From Spirochaetales bacterium (GTDB taxonomy: Bacteria > Spirochaetota > Spirochaetia > JABEVK01): 21,723 nt of DNA. Location of the stretch: assembly GCA_013043995.1 (NCBI GenBank), contig JABEVL010000088.1:1-21723 (forward strand), in the 5' to 3' direction. Made by a program: the position numbers and the translations under genes. The notes under the pieces are model-generated. The model saw only the letters and a list, made by a program, of their open reading frames with translations. It was not told the origin of the DNA and ran no database searches. Position 1 is the stretch's first letter, and each line of letters opens with the position of its first letter. Below, piece by piece: positions 6,954-15,004 of the stretch.

Positions 6954-8200
6954 ACAATTCACCGTCAAAAGACCAAACCCTGAAAGGCTTGTTTATTCGT
7001 GTTCGGGCAATGTCCCTGGCCTTAACGGCCCCGCTTTCTGCCGAAGATAGCTGTGTTCAGCCCGCAGAAGAAGCGAGCCCCGCCAAGTGGAACTTGGCGC
7101 ACACCACGTGGTTTTTCGAAACCTTCATCCTTGAACGCTGGGAAAAACCTTTTCGGCCCTTCGATTCGGCCTTTAGGGTCTTGTTCAACTCTTATTACAA
7201 TGCTGTCGGCGAAAAACATCCGAGGCCCTTTCGTGGGCTTTTGACCCGTCCCAGTCTTGAATTTGTCCTTGAATACCGTCACAAGGTCGATGAACGAATA
7301 CTGCGCTTGCACGACGATGTCTGGGGTGAGCCCGAGTTTCAAAGCCTCCTGGAATTGGGTCTAAATCACGAACAACAGCACCAGGAGCTGCTTTTGACCG
7401 ATCAAAAGCTGCTTTTTTCCCTCAATCCCTTGGCTCCGGCCTACCACGAGCGCCGCTTGACAGCTTCCTCGGGCGTCCCCTTGAGTTGGAAAAAGTTTCC
7501 CGCAGGGCTTGTCGAGATCGGGCACCGTGGGGAAGCTTTTGCTTTTGACAATGAAGCACCTCGCCATCAAGTTTTTGTTCAGGGCTATCAATTGGCTTCA
7601 CGTTTGACGACAAACGCCGAGTATGCTGTGTTTGTCGAACAGGGGGGCTACGACGACCCCCAATATTGGTTGGCCGAAGGCTGGGATTGGCGCACCAAAC
7701 AGGGAAGAACCCATCCTCTGTACTGGCGACCGCACGCACAAGGGTGGTCCGAGTTCACGCTTTCGGGATTGGTCGATCTGGACCCTAACAGGCCTGCGGT
7801 CCATTTGGGCTATTTTGAAGCAGACGCTTTTGCTCGGTGGGCCGGGGCAAGGTTGCCCACCGAAGCTGAGTGGGAGAATGCTGCCCAGACAGTTCCGTTC
7901 ACAGGTCACTTTGCCGGTAGCGGAGAGTTTCACCCCAGGGCTGCTCCCGAAGGTGAGCTGGTTCAAATGCTGGGGGACGCCTGGGAATGGACGTCTTCGA
8001 GTTACGCACCTTATCCTGGTTACCATGCGGCCTCGGGAGCTGTAGGGGAATACAACGGGAAGTTTATGGTAAATCAATACGTTCTGCGTGGAGGGTCGTG
8101 TGCCACTCCTGACGATCATGTGAGGACAACGTATAGAAACTTTTTCCCGACGTGGGCTTGCTGGCAGTTTTCGGGGATCCGCCTTGCCCGCGAAGCCTAA
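6950..8200 (+). CDS. egtB: Ergothioneine biosynthesis protein EgtB (iron-dependent sulfoxide synthase)
   Basis: The non-haem iron enzyme that joins hercynine to a thiol donor (gamma-glutamylcysteine or cysteine) with oxygen, forming the sulfoxide intermediate. It has 416 residues. The N-terminal DinB-like part carries the three-histidine iron site: His51 in NLAHTTWFFE, and His140 and His144 in LNHEQQHQE. The C-terminal formylglycine-generating-enzyme-like domain holds GDAWEWTSSSYAPYPGY and ends with GGSCATP and FSGIRLA. The start is TTG 6950, supported by AAGGAGGG eight bases upstream and by the TTGA overlap with egtD. No egtA, egtC or egtE is near. That would fit a cysteine-using EgtB with a separate C-S lyase elsewhere, but donor choice cannot be settled by reading. 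Confidence 0.96.
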   Translation: MNNSPSKDQTLKGLFIRVRAMSLALTAPLSAEDSCVQPAEEASPAKWNLAHTTWFFETFILERWEKPFRPFDSAFRVLFNSYYNAVGEKHPRPFRGLLTRPSLEFVLEYRHKVDERILRLHDDVWGEPEFQSLLELGLNHEQQHQELLLTDQKLLFSLNPLAPAYHERRLTASSGVPLSWKKFPAGLVEIGHRGEAFAFDNEAPRHQVFVQGYQLASRLTTNAEYAVFVEQGGYDDPQYWLAEGWDWRTKQGRTHPLYWRPHAQGWSEFTLSGLVDLDPNRPAVHLGYFEADAFARWAGARLPTEAEWENAAQTVPFTGHFAGSGEFHPRAAPEGELVQMLGDAWEWTSSSYAPYPGYHAASGAVGEYNGKFMVNQYVLRGGSCATPDDHVRTTYRNFFPTWACWQFSGIRLAREA

Positions 8201-8243
8201 GGAACTCTAGTGAAAGTTAAAACTGAGCGAGAGAGGATACGAA

Positions 8244-9200
8244 ATGCAAAGTCTGTTGAGAACGAAAAAGCATAAACGGCCCGCCCTGGGCATCATGATC
8301 CTGGGCTTAGCCCTGGCCAGCAGCTTGCTCGCGTGTACAGCCGGGTCAAACGGAAAATTCCTCATCGTGGGTTCGAAAATGGATACCGAGGGAGGCCTGC
8401 TGGGTCAGATGATCAAGCAGGTTCTTGCTCACCAGGGGTATCAGGTAGTTGACCGCCTGCAATTGGGCGGTACGGCCATCGTCCGCAAAGCCATCATGGA
8501 AGGTCAAATAGATATTTATCCCGAATATACAGGAAATGGGGCCTACTTTTTTCATCAAGAAGGTCAGTCGGTATGGAAAGATCCCCAGAAAGCCTGGAAG
8601 CGCGTCCACGACCTGGACTTGGCCCAAAATAAGCTCGTCTGGTTGCCTGCGGCCCCTGCCGACAATACATGGGCCATTGCCGTTCGTGACGCTCTTGTTC
8701 AAAAGGCTCACCTGAAAACGCTGACTGACTTGACTGCTTATCTCAATAAGGGGGGAACTTTCAAGCTGGCAGCGTCAGAAGAATTCGTCAACAGTCCGGC
8801 CGCCCTTCCTGCTTTTGAAGCGGCGTATGGGTTTCACCTTCAGCAGCGACAACTCTTGATCCTTTCAGGCGGCAACACGGCCACAACCGAGAAAGCCTGC
8901 GTTGACGGCACCGATGGAGTCAACGCGGCTATGGCTTATGGTACAGACGGGCAGCTGGCGGCTTTTCGCCTCGTGGTTTTGAAAGACGATAAGAACGTTC
9001 AGCCCGTTTACCAGCCCGCCCCTTTGGTGCGCCAAGCTGTCTTGCTGAAACATCCCGATATTGCCCAAGACCTAGCTCCTGTCTTTGCTGGTCTTGATCT
9101 CAAAACCTTACAGACCCTGAATGCTGCGATCGTAGTGGGCGGTCAAAGTGCTTCATCGGTGGCCCATCAATGGCTTGTCTCGCAAGGTTTGCTACCCTGA
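8244..9200 (+). CDS. osmF: OsmF/YehZ-type betaine ABC transporter substrate-binding lipoprotein
   Basis: A 318-residue solute receptor with a lipoprotein signal (lipobox LLAC, Cys31). Family landmarks: GSKMDTEGGLLGQM, DIYPEYTGNGAYFF, the NTWAIAVRD hinge region, FKLAASEEFVNSPAALPAFE and DGVNAAMAYGTDGQ, all as in E. coli YehZ/OsmF. Known YehZ binds glycine betaine only weakly, so the true ligand of this family is uncertain. It starts 43 bases after egtB with a GAGAGGA ribosome site, and is followed directly by its permease, ATPase and second permease in the E. coli yehZYXW order. Co-transcription with egtDB makes ergothioneine, hercynine or another betaine a plausible ligand (inference). Confidence 0.92.
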   Translation: MQSLLRTKKHKRPALGIMILGLALASSLLACTAGSNGKFLIVGSKMDTEGGLLGQMIKQVLAHQGYQVVDRLQLGGTAIVRKAIMEGQIDIYPEYTGNGAYFFHQEGQSVWKDPQKAWKRVHDLDLAQNKLVWLPAAPADNTWAIAVRDALVQKAHLKTLTDLTAYLNKGGTFKLAASEEFVNSPAALPAFEAAYGFHLQQRQLLILSGGNTATTEKACVDGTDGVNAAMAYGTDGQLAAFRLVVLKDDKNVQPVYQPAPLVRQAVLLKHPDIAQDLAPVFAGLDLKTLQTLNAAIVVGGQSASSVAHQWLVSQGLLP

Positions 9201-10375
9201 CGGTTCCCCGGGGTACCTTGCGGCCGCATTCCCTTAGTCCACGTTCCGATCTCCGTCAAGACGTTACCTGGGCAAGTGCGGTTCTCTTGTTCCTCGTGTG
9301 GGCCCCGCTCTATCAACTGGATCCGAATCGCGTGACTCAAGGTCCTTTGGTCTATTTCTTTCAGCTGCTGGCGACACAAACGTTCCCCACCTTGAGCCTC
9401 GTGGCGGGGTTAGTCCTGGCGGTTGTCCTTCCTGTTGACTACCGCTCTTCCCTCGTGTTCCTCGTAGCTCTTTTACTGGGGATTCTTCCGGCCCTCGTTT
9501 GGCCTACTTTTGCCGAACCTGCGCAGTCAGCAAGGGTCGCGCCGGCACTGGGCTTTTGGCTGTTGGAAGGCGCTTTAGTGTGCCGGCTTTTGCTTGGTCA
9601 AGTTTGTAAAACGCGTCTTAATGTGTTTTTCTGGGGCTTGGCCGCTGTGATCTTCGGGGTGCTGATCGCCGTAGGTGACTTTGGCGCCCTGTCGTTTGTA
9701 AAAGAAGCCGCCTCAGATCCTCAGAGGATTCTTGACGAACTCGGACAGCACTTGGCTCTTACCTTCTGGCCTGTAGGCTTTGCGGTAGTCTTGGGTTTCC
9801 CCCTGGGGGTAGTGGCCTTTAAGGCTCGCTGGGGGAAAAGCTTGATACAATGGGCGTCGGTGATCCAGACCGTGCCTTCGATCGCTTTATTTGGTCTCCT
9901 GATGATACCTTTGGCGGCCTTAACAAGGTCCTTCCCTTGGCTGAAAGACTGGGGCGTCGCTGGTATCGGAGCCTTTCCTGTCGAAATTTCCCTCACCTTG
10001 TGGGCTCTTTTACCCGTGCTTTCGGGTATCCATGCTGGGTTGGCGATGGTTCCACCCGAGGTTGTCCGCTCTGCAAAGGGCTTGGGTTTCTCCTCGCGTG
10101 AGATTTTTTGGCAAGTCGAACTCCCCTTGGCCATCCCTTCGGTCTTGGCTGGTTTTCGTGTGGCCGTCGTTCAAACTGTAGGCAATGCGACTTTGGCTCC
10201 GCTTATCGGCGGCGGCGGCTTGGGATGGTTTATTTTTCAAGGTATCGGCCAGACTTCGAGCGATATGGTGATCCTGGGGGTGCTCCTTGTTTTGTTCGTC
10301 ACTGTGGTGCTGGATCAGCTTTTGAAAGGTCTTGTTACCCTTAGCCATCGAGGGGTCGCTCATGTCAATTCTTGA
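9170..10375 (+). CDS. yehY: YehY-type betaine ABC transporter permease (long form)
   Basis: A 401-residue inner-membrane permease. Like YehY, it has extra N-terminal transmembrane helices (about residues 37-175) before the usual BPD_transp_1 core. The cytoplasmic EAA loop reads AKGLGFSSREIFWQVELPLA, followed by a LIGGGGLGWFIFQG segment; this is where the ATPase docks. The start ATG 9170 overlaps the end of the receptor gene by 31 bases; TTG 9218 is an alternative start that removes most of the overlap. Both leave the membrane core intact. It forms the pore with the second permease at 11324. Confidence 0.9.
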   Translation: MACLARFATLTVPRGTLRPHSLSPRSDLRQDVTWASAVLLFLVWAPLYQLDPNRVTQGPLVYFFQLLATQTFPTLSLVAGLVLAVVLPVDYRSSLVFLVALLLGILPALVWPTFAEPAQSARVAPALGFWLLEGALVCRLLLGQVCKTRLNVFFWGLAAVIFGVLIAVGDFGALSFVKEAASDPQRILDELGQHLALTFWPVGFAVVLGFPLGVVAFKARWGKSLIQWASVIQTVPSIALFGLLMIPLAALTRSFPWLKDWGVAGIGAFPVEISLTLWALLPVLSGIHAGLAMVPPEVVRSAKGLGFSSREIFWQVELPLAIPSVLAGFRVAVVQTVGNATLAPLIGGGGLGWFIFQGIGQTSSDMVILGVLLVLFVTVVLDQLLKGLVTLSHRGVAHVNS

Positions 10376-11327
10376 GTTTGTGAACGTCGATTATTCTTAT
10401 GGCAGTGTGCCGGCTGTACAGAACTTAAGCTTCATGTTGGCCGAAGGCGAAGTCTCTGTTTTGGTGGGTCCTTCGGGTTGCGGAAAATCAACAACTCTGC
10501 GTCTTGTGAATCGTCTGCTTGAACCGACCTCGGGCACCGTGTACTACCAAGGTCAGCCCTTGCGCGACTTCGAACCTGAAGCGCTCAGGCGTTCTATGGG
10601 TTACAGTATCCAGGGCGTGGGGCTCTTTCCCCATTGGACGGTAGCACAAAATGTAGCGGCCGTTCCCCGACTTTTGGGTTGGTCCCCAAAACGTTGTTCA
10701 GATCGTACAAAGGAACTTTTAGAGGTCGTGGGTTTAGACCCTGTCAGTTTTTGCTCCAAGTTTCCTGCCGAACTATCAGGAGGTGAGGCTCAGCGTGTGG
10801 GAATTGCCCGAGCTTTAGCCGCAGACCCGCCCCTCCTTTTGATGGACGAACCCTTTGGCGCCGTTGACGTCCTTCAGCGCCATAAGCTTCAGCAAGTCCT
10901 TCTTTCAATACAGAAAAAGGTGAAGAAAACGATCTTGCTGATCACGCATGATTTGGACGAGGCGATATTGCTTGCTGATCGACTTTTAGTCCTCCGGCAA
11001 GGGCGGATTGCACAGGAAGGGCCCCCTGCTGAGCTGCTGCGCTCGCCTGCCTCCGATTTTGTAAGGGAGTTTTTTGGCCTCGACCGAGCCTTCAAACGGT
11101 TAATCCGCTTTCACGCGTCGGACTTTGTCGAACCGCTGGATGAAGAAAGCCGTTTAACCTTCGACGAGGGTGCTTCTCTTTCCTCCGAAACCAATCTTCG
11201 CGATGCGCTTTCCTTGATGCTTGCCCAGGGAAAAGAAACCCTGCTCGTCAAAGAGGGTTCAAGAATCCTGGGCCTGATCCGCAAGAGTTCCCTTGAAGCC
11301 CTCGCGGCCGAGGAGCCTCGGCGATGA
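10362..11327 (+). CDS. yehX: YehX/OpuCA-type betaine ABC transporter ATP-binding protein
   Basis: The 321-residue ATPase driving the OsmF-type importer. Walker A GPSGCGKST (36-44), a Q-loop region YSIQGVGLFPHWTV typical of YehX/OpuCA, signature LSGGEAQRVG, Walker B LLLMDEPFGAVD, and ITHDLDEA with the switch His. The last 65 or so residues resemble a single degenerate CBS module (around LLVKEGSRILGLI), the place where ProV/OpuCA proteins sense ionic strength. I chose ATG 10362 with a GAGGGG site; a longer in-frame start at 10332 would add ten residues and a larger overlap with the permease. The stop overlaps the next start as ATGA. Confidence 0.93.
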   Translation: MSILEFVNVDYSYGSVPAVQNLSFMLAEGEVSVLVGPSGCGKSTTLRLVNRLLEPTSGTVYYQGQPLRDFEPEALRRSMGYSIQGVGLFPHWTVAQNVAAVPRLLGWSPKRCSDRTKELLEVVGLDPVSFCSKFPAELSGGEAQRVGIARALAADPPLLLMDEPFGAVDVLQRHKLQQVLLSIQKKVKKTILLITHDLDEAILLADRLLVLRQGRIAQEGPPAELLRSPASDFVREFFGLDRAFKRLIRFHASDFVEPLDEESRLTFDEGASLSSETNLRDALSLMLAQGKETLLVKEGSRILGLIRKSSLEALAAEEPRR

Positions 11328-12049
11328 TCCGGGGGGGCGTCCTGGTGGTCCTCCTCGGGCTGTTGTCGGTTCCTTTGACCCTGGGCTGGATTTTGCAACT
11401 GCTTCTGGGTAAAGCTTCGGCAGTTATCTACCCCCTCGAAGCTCCTTGGGCTTTGATTTTAGAACATGGAACTCTTGTCACGGCGACCACGGCCGTCGCT
11501 TTACTTTTGGGGACTGCCGGAGCCGTGTGGGCTTACGCGAAGCCTGGGACGAACACAAGGAAAATGTTGAGTACCACAGGAGCTCTGCTGCAGACGGTAC
11601 CGCCTGTGGCCTTTTTGGCTTTGGCGGTTCCCATCTTAGGTTTCGGTTCTGTCCCTGTTTTTTGGGCCTTAGTCGCCTTTGCTGTTTTGCCGATCTTTCA
11701 CGGAACCTTGGCCGCTTTGGACTCCCTACCCCCGGGGATTCAAAACGTGGCCGTGGGCTTGGGGTTTTCTCGTTGGCAAAGACTGATCCAAATCGAACTG
11801 CCCTTGGCCGTTCCAGGGATCAAGGCGGGGCTCGGCACCTCTGTTATGATCAACATCGGGACAGCAACGATAGGGGCGACGATGGGGGCCGGCGGGTTGG
11901 GGCGGCCCATCATCGCGGGGATCAGTGAGTTTCAATTCAGTTACCTTCTGCAAGGAGCGCTGACCGCCGGTGTCCTGGCGCTTTTTGCCGACTGGGCTTT
12001 GAGTTTCGGCTTCAGTTTTCGTAAGAGGCATGGAAGATACCGCGTCTAG
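11324..12049 (+). CDS. yehW: YehW-type betaine ABC transporter permease (short form)
   Basis: A 241-residue BPD_transp_1 permease, the second half of the importer pore. It has about six hydrophobic helices, the EAA loop VAVGLGFSRWQRLIQIELPL and the typical TIGATMGAGGLGRPIIAG. The length matches E. coli YehW (about 243). It is coupled to the ATPase gene by an ATGA overlap (11324-11327). A 32-base gap separates it from the DUF427 gene downstream, so transcription likely continues. Confidence 0.93.
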   Translation: MIRGGVLVVLLGLLSVPLTLGWILQLLLGKASAVIYPLEAPWALILEHGTLVTATTAVALLLGTAGAVWAYAKPGTNTRKMLSTTGALLQTVPPVAFLALAVPILGFGSVPVFWALVAFAVLPIFHGTLAALDSLPPGIQNVAVGLGFSRWQRLIQIELPLAVPGIKAGLGTSVMINIGTATIGATMGAGGLGRPIIAGISEFQFSYLLQGALTAGVLALFADWALSFGFSFRKRHGRYRV

Positions 12050-12081
12050 TTGAGGATGTGACTGAGAAAAAGGAGTACAAG

Positions 12082-12366
12082 ATGCAAGCAATCTGGAGAA
12101 ACAAGGTGCTGGCCCATAGCCACCATACCCTTGTTATAGACGGGTATAACTATTTCCCTCCTGATTCAGTGAACCCTTCTTTTTTCAAAGACAGCAACAC
12201 CACAACGACTTGCCACTGGAAGGGCGAAGCGCACTACAAACATTTGACGATTGACGATGAACTGAAGCTTGATGCCGTTTGGTATTACCCCGATCCTCTG
12301 CCAGCGGCACGCGAAATTCAGGGGTATTTTGCCTTTTGGAAGGGTGTTCAGATCGTAGAAGGTTGA
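12082..12366 (+). CDS. DUF427 domain protein
   Basis: A 94-residue small cytoplasmic protein that is essentially one DUF427 (beta-tent-like) domain. Matching landmarks are AIWRNKVLAHSHHT, GYNYFPPDSV, TTTTCHWKGEAHY and DAVWYYPDPLPAA. The biochemical function of DUF427 is not established. The start is ATG 12082, with AAGGAG at ideal spacing; an upstream in-frame GTG at 12058 would overlap the ribosome site. It sits at the end of the egt/osmF gene train, which hints at a stress or betaine-linked role, but this is only context. Confidence 0.85.
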   Translation: MQAIWRNKVLAHSHHTLVIDGYNYFPPDSVNPSFFKDSNTTTTCHWKGEAHYKHLTIDDELKLDAVWYYPDPLPAAREIQGYFAFWKGVQIVEG

Positions 12367-12368
12367 TT

Positions 12369-12884
12369 GTGGCCAATTTCTTTTTTTGGCTTCGTTCCCT
12401 GGGCAACGAATTCTGTCAGCCTCTGAACTATGTTTTGGCATTTCTTGTGGGTGTGCTGATTAATACGTTGCAAACCGAAAATCCGTTTTCGTCACTGGCG
12501 GCGTTTCTTGTTCCTGTGTTTGTCCAAGCGTTCTCCAAGTCATTTCTCAGGTATTCGCAACGTCACCAGCAAACGCTTCTCCGCTTACCTGGGGAACGCT
12601 TGGCCCCCGCGTTTGTCATGGACAAAAGCGGTTATATCCTAGCTTCGGCGGGCTGGACCAAACAGTTTCTCCAAAAGGATAAGATTCAATTTTTCCAAGA
12701 ACTTTTTCCGAGCGAAAACCAGCAAGATCTTCTTATTCCTGGAATGAGTGTAAGAGACTGCCCTCGTGCAGGCTGCAAGTACCTGGTCCGCATTCAGGAA
12801 AGCTCAAAAGATCTTTTAGTCTGGTGCGAAGATGGGGAAGTATTTGTAGGAAACAACCTGCCGACAACTCTAAACCGTTCTTAA
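12369..12884 (+). CDS. Small membrane-anchored protein with a PAS-like domain, unrecognised
   Basis: A 171-residue protein I cannot name. Two hydrophobic segments (about 19-35 and 41-57) form a short membrane hairpin. A soluble part from about residue 79 then reads like a single PAS-type sensor (AFVMDKSGYILASAGWTKQF), with a CPRAGC pair (Cys131, Cys136) near its end. It has no output domain (no kinase, cyclase or helix-turn-helix), so it would act through a partner, or it is the remnant of a larger sensor. GTG 12369 is chosen because AGAAGG lies six bases upstream; TTG 12363 overlapping the DUF427 stop is possible. Its 3' end overlaps the convergent flavoprotein gene by 15 bases. Confidence 0.7.
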   Translation: MANFFFWLRSLGNEFCQPLNYVLAFLVGVLINTLQTENPFSSLAAFLVPVFVQAFSKSFLRYSQRHQQTLLRLPGERLAPAFVMDKSGYILASAGWTKQFLQKDKIQFFQELFPSENQQDLLIPGMSVRDCPRAGCKYLVRIQESSKDLLVWCEDGEVFVGNNLPTTLNRS

Positions 12885-14270
12885 CATGTACTTGATGTCG
12901 GATACAGCGGTGGGGTAGGCCCAGGGGAGTTTTTCGAGCTGCGGAGCCGGAAGGTCAGCCGCCATGGCCAGGGCGAAAATATTGATGACTTCACTGCTGT
13001 TGTGGCTCAAAAGATGAGCCCCAAGAATTTTCTTCGTAGAACGTTGAATCAAGACTTTGTACCCGCTGTGCCTTTGTCCAATCCGTTGACTGCTGATCCA
13101 TTGCGAAGTGTCACTGGCGTTGACGATAAGATCCTCACCGTATTTCTCTCCAGCCGCCGTTTCGGATAAGCCTACGCTGGCCAAGGGAGGGTTGCTAAAA
13201 ACAGTTGAAGGAATCACGAGGGAAGAAAAGGGCGTAACACAACTGTTGTCACCCCTGTTCAGCAAAACCTCGGCCACAACCTCGGCCATGCCGTCGGCCA
13301 CGGGGGCCAACATGGGTAGCCCGGCAACCGAGTCGCCTACGGCGAAGACCTTGGGGTTACTCGCGCTTCGTCCCCAGGCGTCCACGCGGATTCCTGAACC
13401 TTTGAGCTCCACGTTTCCGGCTGGACAATTCAATTCTGCAGTTCGCGGTACGCGCCCCGTAGCGTTAAGAACGACCTCGGCTTCCCAAGCGTTTCCCGCT
13501 GTGTCGGTGACACGCAATCCTCCAGGAGTTTTTTCAATGCTGGCCGCTGAGCTTTCCGGGACATAGCGTATCCCCCGAGATTGAGCGGAAGCCAAAAGTT
13601 GTTGCACCAAGCCGGGGTCAAAAAGGGGGAGTGGAGAAGCGTTGCGGTCAAGAATCGTGACACGTGCCCCATAAGATGCCGCGATGTGAGAAAACTCAAA
13701 GGCGATATAACCCGCCCCCAAAATTATCATACTTTGCGGAGCCTGTGCCAGCGATAAAAAATCTTCACTGTCAAGGGTCAGTTCGATCCCCGGAATCTGG
13801 GGGACCCGAGGATCAGAACCGCAAGCCAACACCAGAGAGTCAAACGTTAGTTCTGTGATCGCGGTGGTTTTGGCTGACTCGCTGGCGCGGCGAAATTGTG
13901 AAGGGATCACTTGGAGGGAATCGGGCGAGTTCAAAACTGCTGTTCCCTGAAAAACATGAATTCCCAAGCTTTTTAAGTAAGCGAGAGTATTTTCAGGAAC
14001 TGTGTCCGTAAAACGATTTTTGAGGGCGAGGGTCTGTTCCCATTGGGGAAGTGGCAAACCCTCTAAACCTTGAGCTTGCAAGTCCCGCGCTCCGTCCATA
14101 AGCTCACGGTTGACTACAAAGTATTTTTTGGCAGTACACCCCCGCAAGGCGCAGGTTCCTCCTAAGGGGCGATCGTCAATGAGGGCAACGGAAATCCCCG
14201 CTTGAGCCAGCTTTATGGCCACAGTTTGTCCCGAAGTGCCCGAGCCTACGATCACTACAGAATAATTCAC
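12870..14270 (-). CDS. FAD-dependent pyridine nucleotide-disulfide oxidoreductase, glutathione reductase/mercuric reductase-like
   Basis: A 466-residue cytoplasmic flavoenzyme. The N-terminal FAD fold has VIVGSGTSG (7-14). The redox-active disulfide is GGTCALRGCTAKK with Cys40 and Cys45; the usual PSK after the second Cys is replaced by AKK. The NAD(P)H site is IILGAGYIAFEF (182-193), then ATGR (270-273) and FAVGD (309-313). The dimerisation domain ends in PWAYPTAVSDI. The His that normally precedes PT and acts as the acid/base is Tyr452, and the partner Glu position is Ser457, so it is not a standard lipoamide dehydrogenase or glutathione reductase. The start is GTG 14270 with a GAAGGAAA site. 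Last gene of the sigma-factor operon, 79 bases after the thioredoxin-like gene. A role in reducing a low-molecular-weight disulfide is inferred. Confidence 0.9.
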   Translation of the reverse strand: MNYSVVIVGSGTSGQTVAIKLAQAGISVALIDDRPLGGTCALRGCTAKKYFVVNRELMDGARDLQAQGLEGLPLPQWEQTLALKNRFTDTVPENTLAYLKSLGIHVFQGTAVLNSPDSLQVIPSQFRRASESAKTTAITELTFDSLVLACGSDPRVPQIPGIELTLDSEDFLSLAQAPQSMIILGAGYIAFEFSHIAASYGARVTILDRNASPLPLFDPGLVQQLLASAQSRGIRYVPESSAASIEKTPGGLRVTDTAGNAWEAEVVLNATGRVPRTAELNCPAGNVELKGSGIRVDAWGRSASNPKVFAVGDSVAGLPMLAPVADGMAEVVAEVLLNRGDNSCVTPFSSLVIPSTVFSNPPLASVGLSETAAGEKYGEDLIVNASDTSQWISSQRIGQRHSGYKVLIQRSTKKILGAHLLSHNSSEVINIFALAMAADLPAPQLEKLPWAYPTAVSDIKYMLRTV

Positions 14271-14349
14271 AGTATTTTCCTTCTATTTTGAATCGAAAGT
14301 TAGACGTGGTGGATACCGCGACACTTACTTAAAAATACGGAGATTTTTT

Positions 14350-14682
14350 CTAAAGGGATTTGATGAAAAGCTTTTGAAGTTTTTCTTTGAGATAGGTTAC
14401 GGGAAGAACTCCCGTAGCAACTCCCGAGATTTGAAACAGGCGGCAGGTGTAATGTGAACCTTGGGGCACGCTTTCAGTATAAGCGTCTTTTCCCTCGATC
14501 AGCACGGTGGGAGACCCCTGGAAGTTTTTAAGCGCTGAAGTTTCAAAATCGGGGATTTCGACGATGGTCAATTCTTTCGGGTTGAGATTGAGCTCCGTAA
14601 GGGCCTGTCGAAGGTTGTCGACCGTCGCCGAGGCGTTGGGGCAACCTTTGAAATATTGAAATTCAATTCCTGTTTTTTTCAT
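14350..14682 (-). CDS. Small thioredoxin-fold protein (GCP-type, seleno-family-like)
   Basis: A 110-residue cytoplasmic protein with the pattern of short thioredoxin-like proteins near mercury and redox genes: IEFQYFKGCPNAS with a single active-site Cys14 followed by Pro, a helix with DNLRQAL, SPTVLIEGKDAY with the cis-proline Pro58, and a second Cys80 in HYTCRLF. It has no CxxC pair, so it may use Cys14 alone or pair it with Cys80. ATG 14682 overlaps the end of the anti-sigma gene by 20 bases and lacks a strong ribosome site, so translation is probably coupled. Upstream in-frame starts would add unrelated residues. Its reductase may be the downstream flavoprotein (inference). Confidence 0.8.
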   Translation of the reverse strand: MKKTGIEFQYFKGCPNASATVDNLRQALTELNLNPKELTIVEIPDFETSALKNFQGSPTVLIEGKDAYTESVPQGSHYTCRLFQISGVATGVLPVTYLKEKLQKLFIKSL

Positions 14683-15004
14683 GATCAGACTGGATGGCTG
14701 CCAGCAAGGCGGTGAGTTCTTCGTGACAGTCTTTGCAACGGTTGAGGTGGCGGTAGACTTTGGGCAAAAGAATCTGAGGATCCTCACCCCTTTCCATAAT
14801 TTCGGCGTACTGGTCTAAAAGTTCGTAGGTTTGCCCGCAGTCGAGCTCGTCATCTTCGGTCTGGCTGATCATGCCCATTAAACCGCTCACGTTGATCTGC
14901 ATTTTGCTGGGAGCAACCGGCAATAAAAGGCTGGACCGAGAAGGTTTTTTATGAAAAAAACCGTGAAAGAGTTTTATGATTGTTCCTGCGTTTTGACTAC
15001 TCAC
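14663..15004 (-). CDS. Zinc-finger anti-sigma factor (ZAS/zf-HC2-like), soluble
   Basis: A 113-residue protein encoded right after an ECF sigma factor and so probably its inhibitor. The core is LDCGQTYELLDQYAE (Cys56) followed by HLNRCKDCHEELTALL, giving His86, Cys90 and Cys93: the H-x3-C-x2-C motif that binds zinc in ZAS anti-sigma factors and can release the sigma factor on thiol oxidation. There is no transmembrane segment, so it senses the cytoplasm. I chose GTG 15004 because AAAGG lies eight bases upstream; GTG 15013 is a second option, and the first 40 residues are not conserved-looking. It overlaps the sigma gene by a few bases. Confidence 0.78.
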   Translation of the reverse strand: MSSQNAGTIIKLFHGFFHKKPSRSSLLLPVAPSKMQINVSGLMGMISQTEDDELDCGQTYELLDQYAEIMERGEDPQILLPKVYRHLNRCKDCHEELTALLAAIQSDHEKNRN

